The notes under the pieces: generated by a model
What the model saw: the letters and a program-made list of their open reading frames with translations, nothing else
The model's database searches: none
What the model was told of the DNA's origin: nothing
Assembly (NCBI RefSeq): GCF_965223285.1
Contig: NZ_OZ244997.1
Coordinates: 4,030,001 to 4,094,000 of the forward strand
Source: Leptofilum sp965223285
GTDB taxonomy: Bacteria > Chloroflexota > Anaerolineae > Promineifilales > Promineifilaceae
Length of the DNA: 64,000 bases
Reading direction: 5' to 3'
Shown: positions 8,007 to 15,942 of the stretch, one piece after another
Layout: every line of letters starts with the position of its first letter
Position numbering within the stretch: position 1 is the first letter of the stretch
Made by a program: the position numbers and the translations under genes

Positions 8007-10241
8007 ATGGATCTGTTTGCACATGGCCGTAAATCCCAAATTGAAAAAGAGTCCCCGCTGGCCAACCGGATGCGCCCGCGCACGCTGGACGAATATGTGG
8101 GCCAGACGCACATCATGGGGCCGGGACGGTTGCTGCGCCGTGCCATCCAGGCAGATCAACTATCCTCGCTCATTTTTTACGGGCCGCCCGGCACCGGTAA
8201 AACGACGCTGGCGATGGTCATTGCTAATACAACCGAGAGCCATTTCATTACGATTAACGCGGTGCTGGCGGGGGTAAAAGAGATTCGGGAGGCGATTGCC
8301 ACGGCGCAAGAGCGGCGCAATTTATATGGCCAGCGCACCACGCTATTTGTGGATGAGGTGCATCGCTGGAACAAAGCCCAGCAGGATGCCTTGCTGCCTC
8401 ACGTAGAAAATGGCACCATCATTTTGATTGGCGCTACGACCGAGAATCCGTACTTTGAGGTGAACAAAGCCCTGGTCAGCCGCAGCCGCATTTTCCAGCT
8501 GCGGCCGCTTACCCAAGATGATTTGCGGCAAATTGCCCAACAAGCCCTCAACGCTCCCGAGCGGGGTTACGGCGGCCTGAACGTACAGATCGAGCCAGAC
8601 GCGCTGGACCATTTGGTAGATGTGGCCAACGGAGATGCACGTGGCGTGCTAAATGCGCTTGAGTTGGCGGTAGAGACGACGGAAAAGGGGGAGGACGGCC
8701 GTATCCACATCACCCTTGCAGTCGCCGAAGAATCTATCCAGCGTCGCGCCGTTCTCTACGACAAAGAGGGGGATGTCCATTACGACACTATCTCCGCCTT
8801 CATTAAAAGCCTGCGCGGCTCCGACCCGGATGCAGCTCTCTACTGGATGGCCAAAATGGTATACGCGGGCGAAGACCCCCGCTTCATCTTTCGCCGGATG
8901 ACCATTTTTGCCGGGGAAGATGTGGGGCTGGCCGATCCGCAAGCGATGGGCGTGGTGACAAGCTGCTGGCAAGCGTTCGAGCGCATCGGGATGCCTGAAG
9001 GGCGCTTCCCGCTGGCGCAGGCGTGCATTTATCTGGCCACCGCGCCAAAATCTAATTCTGCTTTTGCCTTCTTCGACGCCCTCAGCAGCGTGGAAAAAGA
9101 GCAGGAAGCCGACGTGCCAAATCATTTGAAAGATGGCAATCGGGACAAGGAAGGCTTTGGCCACGGCCAAGGCTACCTCTACCCACATGCCTACCGCGAC
9201 CATTGGGTGGCGCAGCAATATTTGCCCGACGCGCTGCAAGGCAAAATGTTTTATGAGCCGAGCGACCAAGGGCACGAGCGGCAAATTCGGGACGAGGTGG
9301 CAAGGAAGCGGGAGGCACAATTGGCAGCGATGCTGGAAAGTGGAGACCAAAGATTGGAGATTGGGGAGATTTATACGACCAGTCCCAAAAATAAGGGCAA
9401 AGAGGCGTGGCTCCAGCGGACGATTTCGCAGGCGGGGCAATCGCTGGGGCAGCAGCGAGAGCGATTGTTTGAGCTAGCGGCTGTGCAGCGGCACCATCTG
9501 GTGCTGGACGTGAATGCGGGTAGCGGTTTGCTCACCTGGGAAGCCGTGCGCCGCGCCCCTGAAGGCGGCGTCTACGCCCTGGCCACAGCCATCACCGACG
9601 GCGAAGCCCTGCGCCAACAGGCCGAACGTCTGCCCGAATTGGAACGGCCGTTCATCCTCATCGGCGATCTCACAGAATTAAACACCCTGCTCACCCTCCG
9701 CGGCGAAGACGATCTGCGCTTTGACCGCATCCTTGCCCGCAACCCAATTACCCTATTACTCAATTACCCAATTACAGAACTGTTTACCCCGCTCAAGGAA
9801 AGATTGGCTGCGGACGGCCGTTTCTGCCTCATCCAAACCATCCCCAAGCACGGCCAGCGACTGTATCAACTGGTGGATTGGTCTGGCGAGACAAAGACGC
9901 TGGCAAAGAAAGTCGCAAAAGCCGAGGAGGCAATCTACGCCGAGGCCAGCGATCCGCTGGTGAACTGGGATGAAAGTGACGTGCGGGCTGGTTTGGAAAA
10001 TGCTGGCTTCACCATCGCTACCCAGCAGCTCGACCGCGAAAAGGGTCAGCGGCGGCTCACCAAGGGGCATTTGGAGCGTTGGTTTGGTACAGATGGGGAT
10101 GGCACATACGGCCGTCGCCTACTTGAAGGTGGCTTAAGCGAGAAAGAAGTGGCAAAAGTGCATTCCCTGTATAAACGGCAGTTGGAAGAGCAGATAGTGA
10201 GGTGGGAAACGGCCGTGCTCTATACGGCCGCCACTGCTTAA
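8007..10241 (+). CDS. rarA: RarA/MgsA-type AAA+ ATPase fused to a methyltransferase-like domain
   Basis: The protein is 744 residues; ordinary RarA/MgsA proteins have about 430-450. Residues 1-435 are a canonical replication-associated recombination ATPase: Walker A G-P-P-G-T-G-K-T-T (59-67), Walker B L-F-V-D-E-V-H-R-W-N-K, G-A-T-T-E-N-P, and the MgsA C-terminal part ending near H-E-R-Q-I-R-D-E. RarA acts at stalled replication forks. The extra 300 residues include V-L-D-V-N-A-G-S-G-L-L, which looks like motif I of a class I SAM methyltransferase, followed by a Rossmann-like pattern. Two short segments at about 9349-9372 and 9745-9777 are coding versions of intergenic repeat words. The start follows a -10 box directly. 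Confidence 0.88.
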   Translation: MDLFAHGRKSQIEKESPLANRMRPRTLDEYVGQTHIMGPGRLLRRAIQADQLSSLIFYGPPGTGKTTLAMVIANTTESHFITINAVLAGVKEIREAIATAQERRNLYGQRTTLFVDEVHRWNKAQQDALLPHVENGTIILIGATTENPYFEVNKALVSRSRIFQLRPLTQDDLRQIAQQALNAPERGYGGLNVQIEPDALDHLVDVANGDARGVLNALELAVETTEKGEDGRIHITLAVAEESIQRRAVLYDKEGDVHYDTISAFIKSLRGSDPDAALYWMAKMVYAGEDPRFIFRRMTIFAGEDVGLADPQAMGVVTSCWQAFERIGMPEGRFPLAQACIYLATAPKSNSAFAFFDALSSVEKEQEADVPNHLKDGNRDKEGFGHGQGYLYPHAYRDHWVAQQYLPDALQGKMFYEPSDQGHERQIRDEVARKREAQLAAMLESGDQRLEIGEIYTTSPKNKGKEAWLQRTISQAGQSLGQQRERLFELAAVQRHHLVLDVNAGSGLLTWEAVRRAPEGGVYALATAITDGEALRQQAERLPELERPFILIGDLTELNTLLTLRGEDDLRFDRILARNPITLLLNYPITELFTPLKERLAADGRFCLIQTIPKHGQRLYQLVDWSGETKTLAKKVAKAEEAIYAEASDPLVNWDESDVRAGLENAGFTIATQQLDREKGQRRLTKGHLERWFGTDGDGTYGRRLLEGGLSEKEVAKVHSLYKRQLEEQIVRWETAVLYTAATA

Positions 10242-10261
10242 CAAATCATCTCCCACGTTTC

Positions 10262-10328
10262 ATTCCCAACGGAGTAAGGAATCTTTTAGGAGACAGTAGA
10301 AAGGTTTCTCCCTTTGGTCGAAATGACA
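10262..10328. repeat. Intergenic repeat remnant (GTCATTTCGACC family)
   Basis: On the minus strand this reads GTCATTTCGACCAAAGGGAG, then AAACCTTTCTAC, then a near-repeat ending in AAGATTCC. This wording resembles short dispersed repeats of the form TCATTTCGA...AGAAATC(T/C) seen between genes in many bacteria. It lies between the convergent rarA and DUF402 genes and may act as a transcription barrier. Confidence 0.45.
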
Positions 10329-10342
10329 GTTTAGGTTAATTT

Positions 10343-10990
10343 TTAGGCGAGGGCGGCATCTGTGCCAAAGTCGGCATTCCAGTTAGCAGGGAGTGGACAC
10401 GGTTGCCATGCGTCGGGGGGTAGCCAATTTTCCCAACCTTGGTCAAATGGGGCGGTTTTGTGTTGAAAACGGTAGATAAATTCTTCACCAGCGGCGCGAA
10501 CGGCCGTTTGATGCGCCACTGAATCAATTCCCAGTTCCAAACGCTGGGCAAACTCCGCTTCATCTTTCCAGCGCCAGGTGCTATCTGGGCTGGCAACCAC
10601 ATCCAGCCCGTAATCGCGGGTGTCAATCCCCAGAGGTGTTCGCACAAACGGTGCTTCCAGATTGCCATACCAGGCAGAAAATTGCCCATTCTCGGCAAAA
10701 AATAGCCAGATGGAGAACGCTTTGCCCGGCAAATAGAGCCGGACCGTGTTGGTATGCCAGATGCGTTCCTTGTGTTGCCGTTGGCTTGAGGGTTTGATGG
10801 TGGCAACGGCCGTTACCCTCTCCCCCTCTGGCACCACCCAATTGTCCATAAACCGGGTTCCCGCGGGCACGTAAGTGGCCAGCAAATCCTCATCACGAAT
10901 GACAATAGCCGGAATCGCCATCGCCACGCTCCCATCAGAGCGGGCAATGTAGCGAATAACGATGGTCTCACCAAAGTTCCATTCCTTCAC
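10343..10990 (-). CDS. DUF402 domain-containing protein
   Basis: Start GTG 10990 lies 2 bp after the stop of the M24 peptidase gene, which fits translational coupling. The frame runs further upstream, but only as an out-of-frame overlap with that peptidase. The 215-residue product has the family signature: Y-V-P-A-G-T-R-F, then S-I-W-L-F-F-A-E-N-G-Q-F and W-Y-G-N-L-E-A-P, then D-T-R-D-Y-G-L-D and W-R-W-K-D-E-A-E. DUF402 proteins form a barrel fold. Some hydrolyse nucleoside di- and triphosphates or act in antibiotic pathways (FomD). The substrate here is unknown. Confidence 0.85.
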   Translation of the reverse strand: MKEWNFGETIVIRYIARSDGSVAMAIPAIVIRDEDLLATYVPAGTRFMDNWVVPEGERVTAVATIKPSSQRQHKERIWHTNTVRLYLPGKAFSIWLFFAENGQFSAWYGNLEAPFVRTPLGIDTRDYGLDVVASPDSTWRWKDEAEFAQRLELGIDSVAHQTAVRAAGEEFIYRFQHKTAPFDQGWENWLPPDAWQPCPLPANWNADFGTDAALA

Positions 10991-10992
10991 GG

Positions 10993-12207
10993 CTAACTTT
11001 TGATGTAGCGCAGTGCGGTTTGGGCGTTGCTGAGGTATTCGACGCCGGATCCGGTAACCAGGACGTCTTCTTCTAGACTCATGATGCCTCGATTTGGAAC
11101 CTTGACATGCAGTTCCAGCGTGAAGATGTTGCCCACCTCCACTGGCAGCTCGCAAATGCCTGCGTACCGCTCCCAGCGTGGCCCCAGCACCGTCGCACCG
11201 TCGTGCGCCACGCGGCCCAGCAGGTGGCCAAAGGCGTGCATGTATTCCGGGTAGCCATTGTCCACAATGAAGTCGCGGGCGGCTTCGTCTACTTGCCAGC
11301 CGGGGGTACCGGGGGTGAGCATGGATTCGCCTGCTTTGATCGCCCCATAAACCACGTCGAAGGCATGCTGCACGTCAGCCGGGGCTTCCGTTTCGCCGTC
11401 GTCCAGCACGTACCACATCCGCTGGACGTCGGAGCAGTAGTCGTTTTGGCGGATGCCCAAATCCAGGTGCAGGGTGTGCCCTTTTTCCAGGACCACGTCC
11501 CCGGCGGCAGCGTGCCCCACGGGCGAATCTGGCCCACAGGTAACGATGGGGTTGAATGGCTTCGGCCAGGCGTAGCCCAGACCCATCTCGTCGATACGGC
11601 CGCGTACAAATTCGGCAATCTGACGCTGGGTCATGCCCGGTTTGGCAAACTGTTCTACTTCGTTGAAGAGGGCTTCGGTGGTAGCAACGGCCGTTCTTAC
11701 CCGCGCAATCTCCTCAGTACTCTTGCGCCCGCGCACCGCCGCAATGATCTTTTCTGCCGAGATGAACCGATCGGCATACGGCGTGCCCGCTAAATAGCTT
11801 TGCAAGCTCAGGAACAGGCCGTGGCTCAGGCCGTCGGCCGCCACGTCATTTTCTGAGTAGTTAAGGGCAATTTGGCGCGGATTTTTCTCTGTTAGAACGG
11901 CACGCAAATGCTCCGCAATGCCCTGGTCGTAGCCGATGATTTGAGTGTAAACGCCAAGCTGCTCCACGTTTTCTCGGTCGAATCGACCCACAATAGAAAC
12001 ATGCGCCCCATCCCGGCAAATGATGAAGGCAGACTCCCAGGTCACGTCTACATCGGCGATGAGTTCCAGGGTGGGGTCGGGCGAGAGAGTGGTTTCGCGG
12101 GCAAAAGTCAGCCACAAATCCACGTCCAGTTCATTGAGAATCTGAGTGGCTTGAGCCACTTTTTCTGCCACTAATTTTTTATTGTCGAATATTATTTGAT
12201 TTGTCAC
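10993..12207 (-). CDS. M24 family metallopeptidase (Xaa-Pro aminopeptidase-like)
   Basis: GTG 12207 is the preferred start because GGAGAG sits just upstream; an in-frame GTG at 12219 overlaps that ribosome site. The product is about 404 residues. Residues 1-150 form the creatinase-type N-terminal domain. The C-terminal pita-bread domain keeps the metal ligands: L-H-L-D-L-G-I and Y-C-S-D-V for the aspartates, H-A-F-G-H-L for the histidine, and E-L-H-V and S-L-E-E-D for the glutamates. It should be a cytoplasmic aminopeptidase or prolidase-like enzyme releasing N-terminal residues, probably before proline. The DUF402 gene follows immediately. Confidence 0.88.
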   Translation of the reverse strand: MTNQIIFDNKKLVAEKVAQATQILNELDVDLWLTFARETTLSPDPTLELIADVDVTWESAFIICRDGAHVSIVGRFDRENVEQLGVYTQIIGYDQGIAEHLRAVLTEKNPRQIALNYSENDVAADGLSHGLFLSLQSYLAGTPYADRFISAEKIIAAVRGRKSTEEIARVRTAVATTEALFNEVEQFAKPGMTQRQIAEFVRGRIDEMGLGYAWPKPFNPIVTCGPDSPVGHAAAGDVVLEKGHTLHLDLGIRQNDYCSDVQRMWYVLDDGETEAPADVQHAFDVVYGAIKAGESMLTPGTPGWQVDEAARDFIVDNGYPEYMHAFGHLLGRVAHDGATVLGPRWERYAGICELPVEVGNIFTLELHVKVPNRGIMSLEEDVLVTGSGVEYLSNAQTALRYIKS

Positions 12208-12292
12208 AAGTCTCTCCACTATCGAATATCAGGCAATTTTTGTGGGATCAGGGTTGCTAAAGCCGCATCTGACGATGCTCACTCCGCCGGGT

Positions 12293-14089
12293 TTAGACGA
12301 ACAGGTCCACGACTTCAAATTTGTTCACGTCCACCAGCCCCAAATCGGAAATGCGCAGATCGGGGATGACGACGAGAGCTAGCAGGCTAAGCTGCATGTA
12401 GGCGTTGTTGAGGGTGCAGCCGCACTCTGCCATTGCCGCCACCATGCGGGCTGCTTTGTCGGCCACCACTTCCGCCCGCTCGTTGGACATTAGCCCCGCG
12501 ATGGGCAGCTCCACCAGGGCAATTTCGGCATCATCCTTGAAGACAACCACGCCGCCGCCAACCTCGCCCAAGCGATTGGCGGCCAGGGCCATGTTGCTTT
12601 TGCTAGTGCCTACCACAATCATGTGGTGGCTGTCGTGGGCCACGGTGGTGGCGATGCCGCAGCGGGCATCAAAGCCAAAGCCGGTGACAAAGCCGTTCAC
12701 CACGCCGCCCGTGGCCTGATGCCGCTCGACCAGAGCGATTTGGGCCACATCCAGCCGCGTATCTAGCTGCACCAGCCCATCTGCTACGGGCAATACGCGC
12801 TCCTCGGCGCGAGTGGGGGCCTGGTTTTCCACCACGCCAATCGTGCGCACTTTGGCTCTCTTTTTGCCTGCTGGGGCGTGGATGTTGAATGATTCGGCGG
12901 TGAGTTCCTTGCCCAGCTTGATGGTGTTTTTGGCGAAGTCGGGGTAGCTGTAGGGGGGGAGATCGGTGGCGAGACGGCCGTTTTCCGCCAAAATCTCTCC
13001 ATTCGCAATCACCACTTCAATTGGCAGACTCACCAAATCGCTGCTGATGACGATGTCGGCGTAGCGGCCGGGCGTAATTGAGCCAATATCTTTTTCCACG
13101 CCAAAATGCTGCGCGGTGTTGAGCGTGGCCATCTGGATGGCGGTGATGGGCTTGAGGCCCTGGGCGATGGCGTGGCGCACGACGCGGTTCATGTGACCGT
13201 CGTTTACCAGCGTGCCGGAGTGGCTGTCGTCGGTGCAGAGGATAAAGTTGCGGCTGTCGAGCCCCTGCTCGGTGATCGCTTTCACCTGGCTGGCGACGTC
13301 ATACCAGGCGGAGCCGAGGCGTAGCATCGCCTTCATGCCCTGCCGCACGCGGGCGATGGCGTCTTCCACGCGGGTGCCTTCGTGGTCGTCGGCTGGGCCG
13401 CCAGCGACGTAACCGTGAAACGGTAGACCGAGGTCTAGCGAGGCATAATGGCCGCCAATCACCTTGCCCGCCTTCATCGTTTCCGCCATCTCGGCGTGCA
13501 TCTTGGCGTCGCTCATGAAGACGCCAGGGAAGTTCATCATCTCGCCCAGGCCGATGATGCCCGGCCACTGCATCGCCTCGGCCACTTCAGCGGGGCCGAT
13601 GGACGCACCGGGCGTTTCCAGGCCGGGGGCGCTGGGGACGCAGCTGGGCATCTGCACATAAACGTTGACCGGCAGTGTTTGCGCCTCATCGTGCATCAAC
13701 TTCACGCCGGGCAGGCCCAACACGTTGGCAATTTCGTGGGGATCGATGAACATGCTGGTGGTGCCGTGGGGGATGACGGCGCGGGCAAATTCGGTCACGG
13801 TGACCATGCCGCTTTCAACGTGCATGTGGGCGTCGCACAGGCCAGGGATGAGGTAACGGCCGTTCCCCGCAATAAGCTTCGTGTTTTCCCCAATCGTGTG
13901 GCTGGCATCCGGGCCGACGTAAGCGATACGGCCGTCTTTCACCGCCACATCTGTGTTGGGAATAATTTCGCCGCTGTGAACGTTGACCCAACGGCCGTTT
14001 TGGATGACGAGATCGGCGCTCTGCCGCCCCATTGCTACATCTACGAGATTGGTTGCCACAGCGTGCCACGGTTGTCGTTTGGTTGTCAT
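12293..14089 (-). CDS. ade: Adenine deaminase
   Basis: The start at 14089 has GGAGAG 4 nt upstream; the open frame continues upstream without a ribosome site. The 598-residue protein matches the family's usual length. It converts adenine to hypoxanthine and ammonia in purine salvage. Visible features are the amidohydrolase metal site D-A-H-M-H-V-E-S-G, H-G-T-T-S-M-F-I-D-P-H-E-I-A-N-V-L-G, G-L-G-E-M-M-N-F-P-G-V, and the C-terminal part with H-D-S-H-H-M-I-V-V-G. An extended -10 box lies at 14135-14140 on the same strand. It is transcribed toward the M24/DUF402 pair, 85 bp away. Confidence 0.93.
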   Translation of the reverse strand: MTTKRQPWHAVATNLVDVAMGRQSADLVIQNGRWVNVHSGEIIPNTDVAVKDGRIAYVGPDASHTIGENTKLIAGNGRYLIPGLCDAHMHVESGMVTVTEFARAVIPHGTTSMFIDPHEIANVLGLPGVKLMHDEAQTLPVNVYVQMPSCVPSAPGLETPGASIGPAEVAEAMQWPGIIGLGEMMNFPGVFMSDAKMHAEMAETMKAGKVIGGHYASLDLGLPFHGYVAGGPADDHEGTRVEDAIARVRQGMKAMLRLGSAWYDVASQVKAITEQGLDSRNFILCTDDSHSGTLVNDGHMNRVVRHAIAQGLKPITAIQMATLNTAQHFGVEKDIGSITPGRYADIVISSDLVSLPIEVVIANGEILAENGRLATDLPPYSYPDFAKNTIKLGKELTAESFNIHAPAGKKRAKVRTIGVVENQAPTRAEERVLPVADGLVQLDTRLDVAQIALVERHQATGGVVNGFVTGFGFDARCGIATTVAHDSHHMIVVGTSKSNMALAANRLGEVGGGVVVFKDDAEIALVELPIAGLMSNERAEVVADKAARMVAAMAECGCTLNNAYMQLSLLALVVIPDLRISDLGLVDVNKFEVVDLFV

Positions 14090-14134
14090 TGCACTCTCCA
14101 CGATTGGTTCAGTTTTTAGTGAGAATTGGCGGGT

Positions 14135-14143
14135 ATTATAGCA
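14135..14143 (-). promoter_or_regulatory. Extended -10 promoter of ade
   Basis: The minus strand reads TGCTATAAT (TATAAT at 14135-14140 with TG one base upstream). The predicted transcript has a leader of about 40 nt before ATG 14089. Confidence 0.6.
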
Positions 14144-14220
14144 GGGAAAATAAGTGATTTTAGGTGTAATTTTATACGAAGGCACGAAGGGTGAAAGGAA
14201 CGAAGAAAAAATAAAATATA

Positions 14221-14229
14221 TGCTATACT
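14221..14229 (+). promoter_or_regulatory. Extended -10 promoter of the RelE-type module
   Basis: TGCTATACT occurs at 14221-14229. A ribosome site GAGGTGA precedes ATG 14269. Confidence 0.5.
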
Positions 14230-14268
14230 TTGCCCCAACAAAGTGAACTGGCGAGAATGAGGTGATTT

Positions 14269-14502
14269 ATGAACACAATCAGCCTGAATGAAGTTTTAGA
14301 AACTGTTATGCAGTTGCCCCCAGAACAGCAAGAGATGTTGATTGATATTGTGCGCCATCGCCAGATTGAGCGGTGGCGACAAGAGATTGCTGAAGATGCG
14401 CAACAATCGTTGGCCGCTTATCATGCAGGTGAGTATAAGCCTCAATCCGCTGTTCAGGTAATCAGAGAGCTTCGTCTTGATTTAGATGAGGATGATGAAT
14501 GA
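14269..14502 (+). CDS. Putative antitoxin of a RelE-type module
   Basis: This 77-residue acidic protein (N-terminal M-N-T-I-S-L-N-E-V-L-E-T, C-terminal L-D-L-D-E-D-D-E) overlaps the next gene by 4 bp in an ATGA junction. The size, acidity and overlap with a RelE/YafQ-like toxin fit a type II antitoxin. The middle R-H-R-Q-I-E-R-W-R-Q-E-I-A-E is a pattern often found in small antitoxins that begin with a P-P-E-Q-Q-like helix. DNA binding is not evident from the sequence. Confidence 0.75.
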   Translation: MNTISLNEVLETVMQLPPEQQEMLIDIVRHRQIERWRQEIAEDAQQSLAAYHAGEYKPQSAVQVIRELRLDLDEDDE

Positions 14503-14783
14503 GAGAACTTGTCCTCACGCCCAAATTCAAGCGTGCCTTTCGCAAATTCACCAGACGCAACGCCAAACTTCAACAGCAAATTGAAAAAACTTTGATTGAA
14601 ATGGAAGCTGACGTGTTTGCCTCCTCTTTAAGTACGCATAAATTGAGTGGCAATTTGTATGGGCTATGGGCATGTTCTTGTGGGTATGATTGCCGCATTG
14701 TTTTTTCGATTGAATCAGGGGAGTCAAGCGAAAAAGAGGTAATTGTGCTGCTAGATATTGGCACTCATGACGAAGTTTATTGA
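14499..14783 (+). CDS. RelE/YafQ-family mRNA interferase toxin
   Basis: The 94-residue protein has the RelE-superfamily pattern: basic N-terminal helix (L-T-P-K-F-K-R-A-F-R-K-F), H-K-L-S-G-N-L-Y-G-L-W-A, then C-R-I-V-F-S-I and a C-terminal L-L-D-I-G-T-H-D-E-V-Y. Such toxins cleave mRNA on the ribosome and are held inactive by the antitoxin encoded just upstream. The C-terminal G-T-H-D-x-V-Y is typical of the YafQ/StbE branch. It overlaps the convergent nucleoside-transferase-like gene by 7 bp. Confidence 0.88.
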   Translation: MRELVLTPKFKRAFRKFTRRNAKLQQQIEKTLIEMEADVFASSLSTHKLSGNLYGLWACSCGYDCRIVFSIESGESSEKEVIVLLDIGTHDEVY

Positions 14784-15196
14784 TTGAGAGTGGCCAAGTT
14801 TATACGGCCGTTCCACACCCCCTCAACAATACTCTCCGCCTCCAACTGACAGCCCTGCGCCCCAATGGGAAACAAAAAGTAGACTGGCACCCCCAGCGTG
14901 TAGGCCATCGCCGCTTCCATCAGCGTGTTGGCCCCGATGTAGCCGTTGGTGCCGTTTTTGGGATAGTTAGTGATGAGAACAGCCGTTGACCCCCGAATCT
15001 TATCAAGATGCTCATCAATGTACGCCTTCTTAACCTGAAGTTGCTCCTGAGCAGTTACACTTTCCCATCGAAACCCAGCTTCTTCTCGCTGTGGTGTGTG
15101 AACCGTCCAGCCAGCGGCTACTAACTTTGCGGCAATGGATTCCATCTCTTCAATAAACTGCATTGAGCCGCAAAGGGTCAGCACCTGTTGGGTCAT
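14777..15196 (-). CDS. Nucleoside 2-deoxyribosyltransferase-like / DUF4406-like protein
   Basis: This 139-residue protein starts with L-T-L-C-G-S-M-Q-F, the small-residue motif found in nucleoside 2-deoxyribosyltransferase-like proteins. Later come T-A-V-L-I-T-N-Y-P-K-N-G and G-Y-I-G-A-N-T-L-M-E-A-A-M-A, also typical of this fold. It may act on nucleosides or nucleotide-like ligands. The exact reaction cannot be assigned. Confidence 0.6.
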   Translation of the reverse strand: MTQQVLTLCGSMQFIEEMESIAAKLVAAGWTVHTPQREEAGFRWESVTAQEQLQVKKAYIDEHLDKIRGSTAVLITNYPKNGTNGYIGANTLMEAAMAYTLGVPVYFLFPIGAQGCQLEAESIVEGVWNGRINLATLNQ

Positions 15197-15248
15197 TTAT
15201 TGGTTGCTCCTGAAATGAGGACGGCCGTTTACTAGCAAAACACAATAA

Positions 15249-15707
15249 TTATCCTTGCTCGGCAGCCTGTTCAAGTGAATCTGCATCAAGTAAATCTTGT
15301 GGTCGCCCTGCGGCTCGTTTGGCACGAATGAGGTCTTCTCTGGAAATAATTGTGACCGAAACATCGTCGAATTGAACTTCAATGCGACGCTTCCATGCTT
15401 CATCAAATTCAACCCCCGGAATGCCCATTAAAATGTCTACACGGACTGGTGGAACACCCATTTGGTAAAAATAGCCTTCTTCGGAGAAATCTTTGGGAGA
15501 CATGCCTTCAAGGGGTGCGCCAAATTCTTTTAAGGCGGCAAAGACAGCTTCGGCATTGTCCGGGTGGGTGCTAATCCAAAGGTCTAAATCTTTGGTAAAG
15601 CGGGGTTCGGTGTATTGAACAACAGCATACCCGCCAATGACCATATATTTAACGTTGTTGGTTTTGAAAAGATTCAACAGATCGCTGAAGTCGGTGTTGA
15701 CGAACAT
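15249..15707 (-). CDS. Nucleotidyltransferase (DUF6036/AbiEii-like)
   Basis: The protein has 152 residues. D-F-S-D-L-L-N-L-F at the N-terminus is followed by Y-M-V-I-G-G-Y-A-V-V-Q-Y and T-K-D-L-D-L-W-I-S, the G-G...D-L-D nucleotidyltransferase site; V-R-V-D-I-L gives the third acidic residue. Proteins of this type occur in toxin-antitoxin-like pairs. The gene overlaps the upstream small gene by 59 bp, in a different frame, on the same strand. That overlap and the full-length match of the N-terminus indicate a genuine two-gene unit. Confidence 0.8.
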   Translation of the reverse strand: MFVNTDFSDLLNLFKTNNVKYMVIGGYAVVQYTEPRFTKDLDLWISTHPDNAEAVFAALKEFGAPLEGMSPKDFSEEGYFYQMGVPPVRVDILMGIPGVEFDEAWKRRIEVQFDDVSVTIISREDLIRAKRAAGRPQDLLDADSLEQAAEQG

Positions 15708-15855
15708 CGTGGCCTTTTACCCTGTACGCATGAACAATCAATTCCCAGGTGGCATCAAACCTAGCTTGTGGAGATTGGCTTTGCCAAAATAGAAAATCGA
15801 ATGAACGGTCTAACTTTTTTAGCCGACCTCTCCGCTCCATTTTTATTTTTTGCAT
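15649..15855 (-). CDS. Small partner of the nucleotidyltransferase
   Basis: This 68-residue basic protein contains L-K-K-L-D-R-S-F-D-F-L-F-W-Q and R-F-D-A-T-W-E-L-I. I recall this pattern from small proteins encoded just before DUF6036-type nucleotidyltransferases, probably a partner or antitoxin. The start at 15855 lies 6 bp after an extended -10 box (TGGTATAAT), so the mRNA would be leaderless; ATG 15840 is an alternative. Its end overlaps the next gene by 59 bp. Confidence 0.65.
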   Translation of the reverse strand: MQKIKMERRGRLKKLDRSFDFLFWQSQSPQARFDATWELIVHAYRVKGHDVRQHRLQRSVESFQNQQR

Positions 15856-15861
15856 GGGCAA

Positions 15862-15870
15862 ATTATACCA
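15862..15870 (-). promoter_or_regulatory. Extended -10 promoter before the small partner gene
   Basis: The minus strand reads TGGTATAAT, followed by six bases and then ATG 15855. Confidence 0.55.
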
Positions 15871-15942
15871 TACTGAATGCAAAAACGGCCGCTTCCCTCA
15901 GGAAAACGGCCGTTCCAATCACCAATCTTTACTCCCCAATCG

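Noticed and set aside
8649..9440. Antisense 263-codon open frame within rarA
   Set aside because: Opposite a conserved gene, no signal and no recognisable domain.
13448..14119. Antisense 223-codon open frame within ade
   Set aside because: Shadow of the adenine deaminase gene; no start signal.
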